A stretch of 64,000 nt of DNA from Calothrix sp. FI2-JRJ7. Lineage in GTDB: Bacteria; Cyanobacteriota; Cyanobacteriia; Cyanobacteriales; Nostocaceae. The position numbers and the translations under genes are program-made. Below are positions 18,775 through 28,900 of the stretch, piece by piece. The stretch spans positions 1 through 64,000 of the forward strand of contig JAHHGX010000082.1 in the NCBI GenBank assembly GCA_019359675.1, read 5' to 3'. The stretch's first letter is position 1. Every line of letters begins with the position of its first letter. Under the pieces are notes generated by a model. It searched no databases. It worked only from the letters and a program-made list of their open reading frames with translations, and was not told the DNA's origin.

Positions 18775-21700
18775 TTGGTAATGGCTAATCTGCTTGCTGG
18801 TACAGAAGTTGAAGCACGAAATTTACGTTGGGAGGTAGTCTCTTCCACCCAGTTAGGGCAACAAACTCTTTACAGGTTACGCTGTTTGGAGGGGGAATTG
18901 CTCGGAAGAGAATTTGACATCCTTCATCCCTTTGAGTCTGTGGCGCCAATAATTCGTGACTTGCGTCCAGGTAAAGCGGCGCCTTTACCTAATTGGTTAG
19001 TTTATCATCAAGCTTTTTTGCTGGAACAAGCTTTGGGAAGTGATGCAATACTTGCTGTACAACCAGGTCGTTTACGTGTAGAGGCGTATCAATTAGTTCC
19101 TGTATTACGAGCAATCCGCATGAGTCGAGTGCGGTTACTGCTTGCAGATGGGGTAGGTTTAGGGAAAACTATTCAAGCTGGATTAATTATTACTGAGTTA
19201 ATGGCGCGACGGGTAGCGCATCGCATTTTAATTGTGTGTCCAGCAGGGCCATTGTTGGAACAGTGGAAGTTGGAGATGGCGGAACGCTTTGGTTTACGGA
19301 TGGATGAGGTCAACCGAGGTAGGTTGGAAGAAATTCGTCGCAGTACAGAGCTAGGCGCCAACATGTTCGATTATATTCCTCTAGGTATTGCTTCGATTGA
19401 TTTTCTCAAGCAAGAGAAAATTCTGGAGTTATTAGAGCGCGCAAGTTATGACATGGTAGTACTGGATGAAGCGCACCATTGTATGGACTTAGGCAATATT
19501 GAAGAAAGGGAAGACTCTCAACGGCGCCGTTTAGCATCTGTTTTAGCAAGACGTTGTGATTCATTATTATTGTTAACGGCAACTCCTCATGATGGGAATG
19601 ACCGTTCGTTTGCTTCGTTGTGTGAGTTATTGGATTTGTCTTTAGTAGATGGTGTGGGAAATTTAAGAGGGGAACGTTATCGTAATCATGTTGTTCGTCG
19701 TTTAAAGTCGCATATTCCCAACCGTTTCAAAAATCGCATTGTGGAACCAAAACCAGTTGTTGCCAATAGTAATGAGCATCCTGATTATGTAGCATTACAA
19801 CAAGGTTTACTTGAGTTTTTGGCGCCAGAATTGCGGAAAGCTTTTCAAAAGAAGCGTTATAGCGATGTTTTAGCTTTTCTAGCTTTGCTCAAACGTAGTG
19901 TTTCTACAGTAGATGCTTGTAAAGCTACGCTCTCAGTAGTTGCAGAAAGATTTCAGCAGTTATTAACATCTGGTTCAGAAACTCAAGAAAGTCGTCGTCA
20001 GCGGTTAAAAAGTTTGCGGGAATATTATCGCAAAATAGAACGGTTTGGCACGGTAAGTTTTGAAGAAGAACAAGAACAATTTACCCTAGAAACAGAAGAA
20101 TTAGCCCAAAAGCTGGCAGAATTACAAAGAGAGGTGCGTTCTGAGTCTCGTTCGTTAACAAAAATTTCTAGTTTTGTTGAAGCATTAGATAATTTAGTTG
20201 ACTTAGCTGACGCTGCAAGTAACCAAGACCCAAAATTACAACAGTTAATTAGGGAAATTCAAGATATTCGCGCGCGTGAAAACAACGCCAATGTTTTAGT
20301 TTACACAGAATATACAACTTCTCAACGCGCGGTAGCAAAGGCACTGGCAGCAGCTAATATTAGTACAGTGCTGACATTGAGTGGTAATGATAGCGATAAA
20401 GTCAGGCTAGAAATTACCGACCGTTTCCGTAGTGAAGGTAATTTGGTGTTAGTTAGTACAGATACTGCGGCAGAAGGTTTAAATTTACAGCAGCGTTGTC
20501 ATCACTTAATACATTTAGAATTACCATTTAACCCCAACCGTTTGGAACAGCGTAATGGACGCATTGACCGTTATGGACAAGAGTATGACCCAGTAGTACG
20601 TTATTTATTTTTGCGTGGTACTTTTGAAGAGCGAATTTTATTAAGATTAATTGCAAAATACGAACGTCAGCGCGCTTCGTTAACTTTTGTTCCCAACACC
20701 TTGGGGTTAACAACTTCTTCAGATGCTTCTGCCGTGCGGTTACTACAAGGTTTAATGGAAGAAGACCAAAAACTGTTTAAGAATGATACACCGCTATTGG
20801 TTGATTTTCATTCTACTGAAGATGATAATACAGGCGCCGACGCAGCGACAAAGGAACTTTTAGAAGAAATTGACCGTTCGTTAAAGGGTTTCCAGCAAGC
20901 AGCAAGGACACATGCTTGGTTAGGAGATGCAGGAATGAACGCAGAAAAACAATTGTTAGCAAAAGCAACAGAAGCGAGAGAAAAAGGTGCTAGCACTGCT
21001 GCGGTTGACTTATTTAACTTTGCTCGCGATGCAGTTTTACTCGATGGTGGAGATTTTCAGGTCAGTAACCATCCAGAAATTTTTACAGTGCGTCTTCCCT
21101 CAGTTTGGAGTTATGGACTCGATGAGTTACCTGGATATGACACAGACACTCGTTGTTTACGGTTAACTACTAATATAGATATAACCCGCGATGAACAAAA
21201 TCGTCCTGTTGGCTTTTTAGGTCGCGCGCATCCTTTGGTCAGACGTGCTTTAGATAGAGTACGTAATTTATCATTTGGTGGCGCCGATAGTAACCAAGAT
21301 AGTCGTGTTAGTGCCGTAAAAGCAGATATTAAAACTTATACTTTATTATTTACCTTCTTGGGTAGAGTAACCAGCGGCGCCGGGTCAGAATTTGAAAGAG
21401 TCTTAGCAGTAAAAGTATCGCTAGATGGGGAAACCCTATTTTACGACCAAGCAGAAGAATGGTTATCTCTAGCAGACCCGAAAAAAGCAATACGAACAAA
21501 AGACGTATGGAAAAACTACTTTGAGCAAAGCTTCTCAACCGCAAAAGAGCAAGCACAAAATATAGCTCAACAAAATTGGTCATCCATAGCATCCAACTTT
21601 AGCGCATCTCATAATCGCGAAATGGAGATAGAAAAAGCGCGTCAAACCGAATGGTTACAACAACGTAGTCAAGAAATTACAGGAACACAAGTAGAAACAG

Positions 21701-21957
21701 CGGTGCAAATTAGTTTATTTGATACCTTAACAGAAAACAATCAACCCACACCTCAATCAACTTGGATATCTGTAACTGACCCAATAGAAAGGTTAGCACT
21801 GTTCGCAACCGATACAAATCAAACCGCACGCTTACGTAGCGAAGCAGATGGAGTGTTACGCATTTATCGTCAACGATTAGCAATGTTAGAGTCAAAATTA
21901 GCATTACAGGCGCCGTCTGTTTTGCCTTTGGGTGTGTTGATGTTAGTCCCTAACTGA
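18775..21957 (+). CDS. drmD: DISARM-type SNF2 helicase, DrmD-like
   Basis: 1060 residues. The N-terminal region carries segments I associate with DrmD (LPNWLVYHQAFLLEQALG, VQPGRLRVEAYQLVPVLRAI). Walker A is LLLADGVGLGKTIQAG (about 120), the DEAH box is MVVLDEAHH (about 227), SATP is replaced by LLLTATPHDGNDRSF, and motif VI is LEQRNGRIDRYGQEYDP (about 590). The C-terminal third is specific to the family. In class 1 DISARM the SNF2 helicase DrmD works with the methylase DrmMI and a DUF1998 helicase system to restrict phage. The methylase-like gene lies 4 kb downstream on the same strand, separated by an inverted protease/AAA pair. The start is ATG 18781 or TTG/ATG nearby; 18781 (ATGGCTAAT) is most likely. 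Confidence 0.78.
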   Translation: MVMANLLAGTEVEARNLRWEVVSSTQLGQQTLYRLRCLEGELLGREFDILHPFESVAPIIRDLRPGKAAPLPNWLVYHQAFLLEQALGSDAILAVQPGRLRVEAYQLVPVLRAIRMSRVRLLLADGVGLGKTIQAGLIITELMARRVAHRILIVCPAGPLLEQWKLEMAERFGLRMDEVNRGRLEEIRRSTELGANMFDYIPLGIASIDFLKQEKILELLERASYDMVVLDEAHHCMDLGNIEEREDSQRRRLASVLARRCDSLLLLTATPHDGNDRSFASLCELLDLSLVDGVGNLRGERYRNHVVRRLKSHIPNRFKNRIVEPKPVVANSNEHPDYVALQQGLLEFLAPELRKAFQKKRYSDVLAFLALLKRSVSTVDACKATLSVVAERFQQLLTSGSETQESRRQRLKSLREYYRKIERFGTVSFEEEQEQFTLETEELAQKLAELQREVRSESRSLTKISSFVEALDNLVDLADAASNQDPKLQQLIREIQDIRARENNANVLVYTEYTTSQRAVAKALAAANISTVLTLSGNDSDKVRLEITDRFRSEGNLVLVSTDTAAEGLNLQQRCHHLIHLELPFNPNRLEQRNGRIDRYGQEYDPVVRYLFLRGTFEERILLRLIAKYERQRASLTFVPNTLGLTTSSDASAVRLLQGLMEEDQKLFKNDTPLLVDFHSTEDDNTGADAATKELLEEIDRSLKGFQQAARTHAWLGDAGMNAEKQLLAKATEAREKGASTAAVDLFNFARDAVLLDGGDFQVSNHPEIFTVRLPSVWSYGLDELPGYDTDTRCLRLTTNIDITRDEQNRPVGFLGRAHPLVRRALDRVRNLSFGGADSNQDSRVSAVKADIKTYTLLFTFLGRVTSGAGSEFERVLAVKVSLDGETLFYDQAEEWLSLADPKKAIRTKDVWKNYFEQSFSTAKEQAQNIAQQNWSSIASNFSASHNREMEIEKARQTEWLQQRSQEITGTQVETAVQISLFDTLTENNQPTPQSTWISVTDPIERLALFATDTNQTARLRSEADGVLRIYRQRLAMLESKLALQAPSVLPLGVLMLVPN

Positions 21958-21971
21958 GTTTTCAAATTATA

Positions 21972-23993
21972 TTAAATTTCGACTCGTGTTGGAATCTCTA
22001 CTTGAACTTGAGCTTCTACAAAAGAGGTGTAAATGGGAATATTTGCTTGGGTAGTTTCAAAGCTAATAGCCAGGGAATACGGAACTGTAGCATCTGGGTC
22101 GTTGTTCCAACCTTCGTGTCCCACTACAGAAATACAAAAAGCTTCCGTTAGTTCAAAGGACTTTACGTAAGCCCAATCTTTTTGGATAGTTCCAGCACTT
22201 CTGGATACATCCTTAACTATTCCATGATTATTTTGTTTGCCAAGTGTCCATTTAAAAATACCATCTTTCTTATCAGCATCATCGGGTGCATCGTGCTTCT
22301 CTAAAATTCTTTCTAAAAAACGTTCTGGGTCTTCTCCCTTACCACTACAATCCCAATCGAGCCAAGTTGAAAGATACTTTCTGCGATTTCTCCGTGTTCG
22401 ACGTGGTTGTGCTTTGTAAGACAAAGTAACTTCCACCAAAATCTCAACTTCCTCACCTGGAGAGCGTAATTGTTCTGGCAGTTGAACTTGATAAATATGA
22501 GCTTGCCTAGCTTTTATACTACGTTCTTCTCTTGTAATTAATGTAACGCGATTAGGAGAATTACCTAAAGCACGGTCTAAATCTGGAATACCATAACCTA
22601 TTTGCCTTAAAACTTCTAGTTTGTCTACGTTAGAACTAATTGCCCATTCCGGCCATCGGGCTGATTGTACGACTAATGCACGGTATAAAAGGCAACTTTC
22701 GTCTCTTAACTCAGCAGCGAGGCAGGCAACAATATGGCTAACTTTTGGCGCCGCAAAAGATGTTCCAACAATATCACAAGCAACTGCTGGGCCACCTTTT
22801 AAAGTTGAGCGAACTAATTCGGGGCAAACTTCTTTAGGATAAGTAATATCAGGTGGTGTACTTTCATTTTTGACTAAATCGCCACCATACTCAACAACTT
22901 CTGGCTTAATCGTAGACCAAATTCCTAAGCCAGAACATGAGAAGGCTGAGGGTTTATCTTTCTGTGATATGGAAGAATACGGTAATGCATTGTAAGAAGC
23001 TAAAGAAATGGAGCCAACGGTTAATGCCTGAAAACTTTGTGCTGGGTTAGCAATTCTACAAGAATTTTCTAGAAGATAATCTGGATACTGTCGATTTGCT
23101 GCAAGATGGTCACTAACAGATAATCTAGTAAGGCTGATTTTCCCGCTTAACGGTAAATTACCTGCTGCCACAATAAAAAGAATGTCTTTTTCCCATGTAA
23201 GATTATCGATAGTTGATGCCCAGGCGCTCATATATTGAGTTCTACAGGGAACAGTAGCTGTTACGGAATGGTTAAAAATTCTTGTCCCTGTTTGATTGTG
23301 ATAAAATTCTACAATTTCACCTAGTAAATTAGGGGGAAATAACTGATCAGGAAGTTTGCAGTCAGCACCAAGAATTCTTGCATTTTGAATCCAACAAATA
23401 GCTTTATCACTGCCACTTCGAGGTATCGTTTTAGGGTAAATTATCGCGCCAGCAACTCTAGTACCGTGCCCACCGTCCTTAACATAATCAGCTGTTGTAT
23501 GAATTTCTCCTGGCACCCAAGACCTTGAATTTGCTGAATCAACTGCTGCTCTTAAAAGAGAATGCCGTTCTTGAATACCACTATCAATAACACAAACTTT
23601 AGGAGCATTTAAATCTGGTGGTTCTAGCCTAAATGCAGGCGTTTCAACATTATCTGAAGTTTCTCGTGTAGCGATTTCTGCAAATTCATCTGGCTCGCTG
23701 ATATCAAAAATATAGGGAAAGTTAAAAACTAAATCCCTTAAGCCAGTACCAGAAATTCTAATACGGCAAGAAAAACTATCAGATAACTCTGCTGATTTCG
23801 GTATATTCCCATCAACTATACTTAAAACTTTTCCTTCATATAACTTTACAAAATCGGTAAATTCATCTTCTCTCTGTGATTTTATATTATCCCATTCTTC
23901 GTAAGTTAAGTCACGTTTATTTATCCAATTATTAAATCTTCTAATGTATGTTTCATCACTCTCATTTTCTTTAGGCTCTGGACAATTAGGTAA
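21972..23993 (-). pseudogene. ietS: Subtilisin (S8) protease, IetS-like: catalytic part downstream of in-frame TAG
   Basis: The frame is open from the TAG at 23994-23996 down to 21972, in the same frame as the N-terminal part at 24560. The S8 triad is complete: Asp in KVCVIDSGIQERH, His in GGHGTRVAGAI, oxyanion Asn in LFIVAAGN, Ser in VGTSFAAPKVSH. Without read-through, translation could restart only late (GTG at 23516, after the Asp motif), which would lose the Asp. It pairs with the AAA ATPase gene just upstream, as in IetAS defence pairs (AAA ATPase plus subtilisin-like protease). The stop fits a CAG-to-TAG change at a Gln codon. It is a recent nonsense mutation, a sequencing error, or a real split. 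The 3' end is 15 nt from the convergent drmD-like stop. Confidence 0.7.
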
Positions 23994-24560
23994 CTATGAT
24001 TTGGAACCTACACAAGCTATCCCCACATCTACAAGATATATTTGGCCATCTTGTATAGAATCCCATGAATTGAGTAATTCTGGTGATAATATATATTCTG
24101 GGCGCCGACTACCATCAAGAATTTCCCATATTCCTGCAACATTACCACCACCTCGCTTTTCTTGAATAAACAACTCAATCTTTTTTTGAAGCTCACTAAA
24201 ATCATCATCTTCAACGGAAGCTCCAATAATATATCCATCTTCTAATTCGGCAATTACCTCTATTCCATATGTTCTCAAATCTTCCGCGTCAAATACAACT
24301 GGGTCAACTTGTAAAATAATAGGTACAGCTTTTTCTGGTAATGGAGGTTTTCCTTCTTCTTCGCGTTGGTCTTCAGTATTTCTCCAGTCAAAGATTAAAG
24401 AGTCTAATGAACCCTTTAACTTCCTGCCGTGCCCTTGGCGATTACCCGCATTGGCAAGTGTGATTTGATTTTGTCTTCCTCCCCCTCTTGGAGATGATGC
24501 GCTTCCTTCGGTTGTCAAACTAAGTTGAATATGGGGTAATCGCTCCGAACGTTCAACCAT
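23994..24560 (-). CDS. ietS: IetS-like protease, N-terminal part (188 residues before TAG)
   Basis: Starts at ATG 24560 (MVERSERLPHIQLSL). It contains the Gly-rich stretch PRGGGRQNQI and the region around KLKGSLDSLIFDW and PLPEKAVPIILQVDP that precedes the protease domain in IetS-type proteins. It ends ...VGIACVGSKS at TAG, after which the same frame continues directly into the protease domain. The intact gene would be 24560-21972, about 862 residues. On its own this part has no catalytic residues; its role in the family is probably substrate or partner recognition. It begins 30 nt after the AAA gene stop, so the two are one operon. Confidence 0.65.
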   Translation of the reverse strand: MVERSERLPHIQLSLTTEGSASSPRGGGRQNQITLANAGNRQGHGRKLKGSLDSLIFDWRNTEDQREEEGKPPLPEKAVPIILQVDPVVFDAEDLRTYGIEVIAELEDGYIIGASVEDDDFSELQKKIELFIQEKRGGGNVAGIWEILDGSRRPEYILSPELLNSWDSIQDGQIYLVDVGIACVGSKS

Positions 24561-24589
24561 TTATTTCTCCATACACACCAAATATAATT

Positions 24590-25618
24590 TTAGCCAACTT
24601 TGATTTCTGCAATAGCTTCTTCTAAGTGTTCCTGAATTACTAGCTCTTCCCGTTCGAGGATTGCTCGTTTTGCAGCATCTTGTGCAACCCTTACAACTTG
24701 AGCAGCAGAAAATCCATCCATTTGCTTAATAATAGTAGACCAGTTTATGGCGCCTACTTCAAGCGATGAGAGTGTTTCTCTAAGTATAAATTCTAGCTCT
24801 TTTTCTCCTGGCTTGGGAACCTCTATCAAATCATCAAATCGTCTCCAAAGGGCTATATCAAGAGTTTTATTTAGATTAGTTGCCGCCACTAAAAGCCCAG
24901 ATGACGGCTCATACTCGTCTAAGATTTGTAAAAACGTGTTAACAACCCGCTTAATTTCACCTACTTCTTGGAAATCCTCTCTTGATTTAGCGATTGAATC
25001 ACACTCATCTAGAAACAATAAGCATGGCTTTTTTGATGCTTCTTCAAACACAAGCCTTAAATTACTGGCTGTCTCACCTAAAAAAGATGATACCATTGCA
25101 TCAAATCGAACTTTGATTAAGGGTAAACCTGTATTCCAAGCTAAACGTTCAGCCCCCAATGTCTTGCCACAACCGGGAGAACCATATAATAAAATTTTTT
25201 GACGGTAACGCAAACCGTGATGAGCTAACCTGTCTCTAGCTGCATACTCACGTTCAATTCGACGGAAACGTTTCTCTATATTTGGAGTTAACACCATATG
25301 ATGCCGTAGTTTTTCTCTCGGTACGGCACTCACTAAAGGTATATTAAGCCTCTTGCTCGTAGGTAGCTCGCTTAAAGCTTGAAGATTCTCTGGTGGAGAT
25401 AATGTATGCTTGCCATTTGAAGGAGGCAATGTAGAATTGCCGTTTGAAGATGATTTTTCCTTTTGGCTCTTTTTGGCAATATTCTCAAGTTGATCTGCTA
25501 GGAGCGTATGTCCTTTGCTACGCTCTTCCTCTATCACCAGGTTTGTAAGTTTATCAATCGCTTCAGTGTCTGAGCTAGCAATCGCTCTAAACAATCTTTT
25601 GAGAAGCTCCGCTTTCAT
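24590..25618 (-). CDS. ietA: AAA ATPase of an IetAS-like pair
   Basis: 342 residues from ATG 25618, preceded by GAGAGG. An in-frame ATG at 25630 is possible. A helical N-terminus and a Ser/Asn-rich linker (about 55-75) are followed by the AAA core: Walker A LLYGSPGCGKT (about 144-154), Walker B CLLFLDECDS, sensor-1 LLVAATNLNK, arginine-finger region ALWRRFDDLI, and a C-terminal lid (DGFSAAQVVRVAQDAAKRA). It belongs to the classic AAA clade that remodels or delivers protein substrates. In IetAS systems the ATPase is paired with a subtilisin-like protease, as here with the gene 30 nt downstream. The pair sits in reverse orientation between the drmD-like and methylase genes, as if inserted into the DISARM-like operon. 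Confidence 0.8.
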   Translation of the reverse strand: MKAELLKRLFRAIASSDTEAIDKLTNLVIEEERSKGHTLLADQLENIAKKSQKEKSSSNGNSTLPPSNGKHTLSPPENLQALSELPTSKRLNIPLVSAVPREKLRHHMVLTPNIEKRFRRIEREYAARDRLAHHGLRYRQKILLYGSPGCGKTLGAERLAWNTGLPLIKVRFDAMVSSFLGETASNLRLVFEEASKKPCLLFLDECDSIAKSREDFQEVGEIKRVVNTFLQILDEYEPSSGLLVAATNLNKTLDIALWRRFDDLIEVPKPGEKELEFILRETLSSLEVGAINWSTIIKQMDGFSAAQVVRVAQDAAKRAILEREELVIQEHLEEAIAEIKVG

Positions 25619-25760
25619 AACGCCTCTCATCCTAAATAATTTTTTATAGTATTATTGTATCGTTAAATGGGTTTTGCGAAAATAATATAGTGTACTCATA
25701 GATTTTAAGGCAAATTGTGCCAGATGCTTCTATCTGGGCATGACAGAAGCTAAAGCGTAG

Positions 25761-25833
25761 GTTGGGGAGCCACCTCCGTGCGCGGGTTTCCCGCGTTGAG
25801 GAGAGTGGCGTTGGAGGCTTTGCGTAACCCAAC
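25761..25833. repeat. Nested hairpin repeat (GTTGGGGAGCCACC family)
   Basis: Outer arms GTTGGG (25761-25766) and CCCAAC (25828-25833) enclose an inner hairpin CGCGGG-TTT-CCCGCG (25781-25795). The unit GTTGGGGAGCCACCTCCGTG resembles a repeat common in filamentous cyanobacterial genomes. It occupies the 355-nt gap between the AAA gene and the methylase gene, which otherwise holds no gene; a degenerate ATCCGTTACATCCG copy lies near 25890. Confidence 0.7.
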
Positions 25834-25985
25834 ATATCGATTACATAGTAACCAAAAGGTATGAAGGCGCCTCCAAAACAAACAACCTATCCGTTACATC
25901 CGCTATAATCCGTTGCCAGCGACATAACACTAAATTTTAAGCTACACTTCAGCTTGAGGATATTTGTTAACTCGCCCATACTATA

Positions 25986-28900
25986 ATGCCCTTAGAACTC
26001 CTTCAACACTGTACTTTTACTGGTCCTGCGTTACCTGAGCCTTTTGTTCGCTTTGAGTTAGAAAAAGAACTAGTAAAAGCCAAACTTATCCCTAAAAATA
26101 CAGGGAGCGAGGGTAAGGAATTGCAAGAGGCTTGGAGTGTATATCGTCGTAAATTGAGGGAGTTAGTAGCAAGAGGCGGCGCCTTACGAGTACGGAATCA
26201 TGTAATTACACCGTTATTAAAGTTAGTAGGCTATGACCGTATAGAGTTAGCAGGGGAAGTTGCCACTCGTGAGGGACTAGAATCTGGGGGTGAGTTATTA
26301 GTAAATGCCAACGGTGATAAAGTACGGGTATGGTGTGTTGACTTTGAAACAGATTTAGATGCACCTGCAAGAAGAGGAAGTGCTTATCGCTACAGTTATT
26401 TACGCATAGCACAGCGGGTTTTACTTGCTAGTGGGGAACGATTTGGATTACTAACAAACGGGGTAGAATTACGATTACTAATTTCTGACCCCGCGCGTCC
26501 TGACTCTCAAGTAACAATTGCCATTGACCCATATTGGAAACGCACGCGCGATATTCCTGATTCTTTCTTGCTTTTACTCGCGCTAGCTTGTCCAGAAGGT
26601 GTAAAAGCAATACCTGACTTAGTTGAGAAAGCACGGTTACAACAAGCGCGCGTTACCAAAGAACTACGAATACAAGCAAGACGTGCAGTTGAAAGATTTA
26701 TCCAAGAAATATTAGATAATCCCAAAAATGTAGACGCGCATTTTATTGTGTCTGCCAAACAATCAGAACAATTAGCAAAATCTTTATGGAAAGAAGGTTT
26801 AATAATCGTTTATCGCTTACTATTTATTCTCAAACTAGAAACAAGCGATAACCCTGCACAAGCATTTAGTTTTGCATCAACAAGCTTATGGCGCAATACC
26901 TTCTCACCAAGTATGGCATTAGCAAGTTACGCACGCAAAGTATTAGATGACGGTTGGCAGACAGGGAGTTTATTAGAGTCAGGGATGCGCGCGTTATTTA
27001 AAATGTTCGTCTCTGGCATAGACTGTACAGAAATGTCAGTCAAACCATTAGGTGGTGCCTTATTTGGAGAAAATGCCACACCTGTACTATCTAGCTCAAC
27101 TTGGGGAGAAAGGGCAGTTGCACATTTATTAGACCAGTTGCTATGGACAACACCGCAAAAAGGTAAAGGAAGAGAACGAGTACATTATGGTCCATTAGAT
27201 GTAGAAGACTTAGGAAGGGTTTACGAAGCATTACTCGAATTAGAACCAGGTATTACAACAGAACCAATGTGTCGTTTACGGCGCCAGAAATTAGAGGTAG
27301 TTGTACCAGTAGCACAGGGAGAGAAATATCGTCCAGCTAAATTAATCGACTCATCAACAACCGAAGAAATTGAAGAAGACATAGAAGAAATTGAAGAAAC
27401 AGAAGAAGAGGAAGAAACACCAAAACAAGGTAAAAAAACTAAAGTCGAATGGATAGAAGAAATACCACCGGGACGATTTTATTTGCGCGTTGGTTTAGGG
27501 AGAAAAGCAAGTGGTTCATATTATACACCGCATTCATTCGTGCGATTTTTAGTAAAAGAAACACTAGAACCACAAATTAATGAACGTAGCCCTAAAGAAG
27601 ACCCTAACCCTGGAGAAATATTAAAATTAAAAGTATTAGATCCCTCGATGGGAAGCGGGCACTTTTTAGTAGAAGCGTGTCGATATTTAGGAGAAAAACT
27701 ATACGAAGCATGTCGCTTATGCGATGAATTAGCATCTCCAAATTCTACCTCTACAAAAGCCAAAATATATCGTCAACGAGTTATTGACTTACCCGACCCA
27801 GATGATAAACTAATAAAATATTTACCATCTGCGGCGCCGGAAGGGCAAGAAACAGGTTTTTCTCAAGCCGAAGCAATTGCATTGTGTCGGCGTTTAGTAG
27901 CAGTACACTGTTTATATGGAGTAGATAAAAACCCTTTAGCAGTAGAATTAGCAAAATTATCTTTATGGCTAGAGTCCCACGCAGAAGGTTTACCTCTGAC
28001 ATTCTTAGACCATCGCTTAGTATTAGGAGACTCTTTAACAGGCCCATTCTTTGAACATTTATTAAAATATCCAGGTGGCAAGCAAGATAGAGTAGATGAT
28101 GTCTTTGCAATGAACTTGCGTCAGCAATTTAAACAAAAGATGAATGAAGCGTTGAAATACGCACGTGACTTAGAAGCAACAATAGGGATTAACATTGCTG
28201 ATATATTAACAAAACAAGCAGCCAAAGAAAAACTAGATGCAGCATTGGCGCCTTTTAAAATTGTAGCAGCCGCTTGGTCAGGTGGCGTAATGCTAGGAAA
28301 AGAAGGATGTAGTGATTTAGATTACTCGTGGTTAATTCAAACAGTTGCAGCAACAGGAGAAATACCAGAAGATTTAACTGATAAACCGAAGTTATTGGCA
28401 ATGATAGCGCGCGGTTTGGGAATAGAACAGGCGCCGTCAACGCACGATGAGTTGTTAGCAGTTCTAAATAGTAAGGAATGTATACCTGCTTTAGCTTATG
28501 ATTTAACTTTTGCAGAAGTATTTTATAGAAGCGGAGATTTGGAAGATAAGCAAGGTTTTAGTGCAGTTTTAGGAAATCCTCCGTGGGATAGAATGCTTCC
28601 TGCTGATAAAGAATTTTTTGCCGCCTATGATTTTAACATTTTAGAGGCGCCAACGAAACGCGAACGAACAGCGATAGAAAAGCGTCTTTTGAGTGATGAT
28701 GAAATAGTTGCTAAACATCAAGCTTATCTTGAAGATTTTCGTAGTGTAGAAAGAATTATCAAAACAATTTATAAATATCAAATAGCAATTATTAACGGTG
28801 AAAAAACCATAGGTAAACAGGATGCATTTCGGGCATTTATGGAACGCAATGCAAAATTACTAGCCTCTACTGGCTTAACTGGCGTTGTAGTTCCTTCCGC

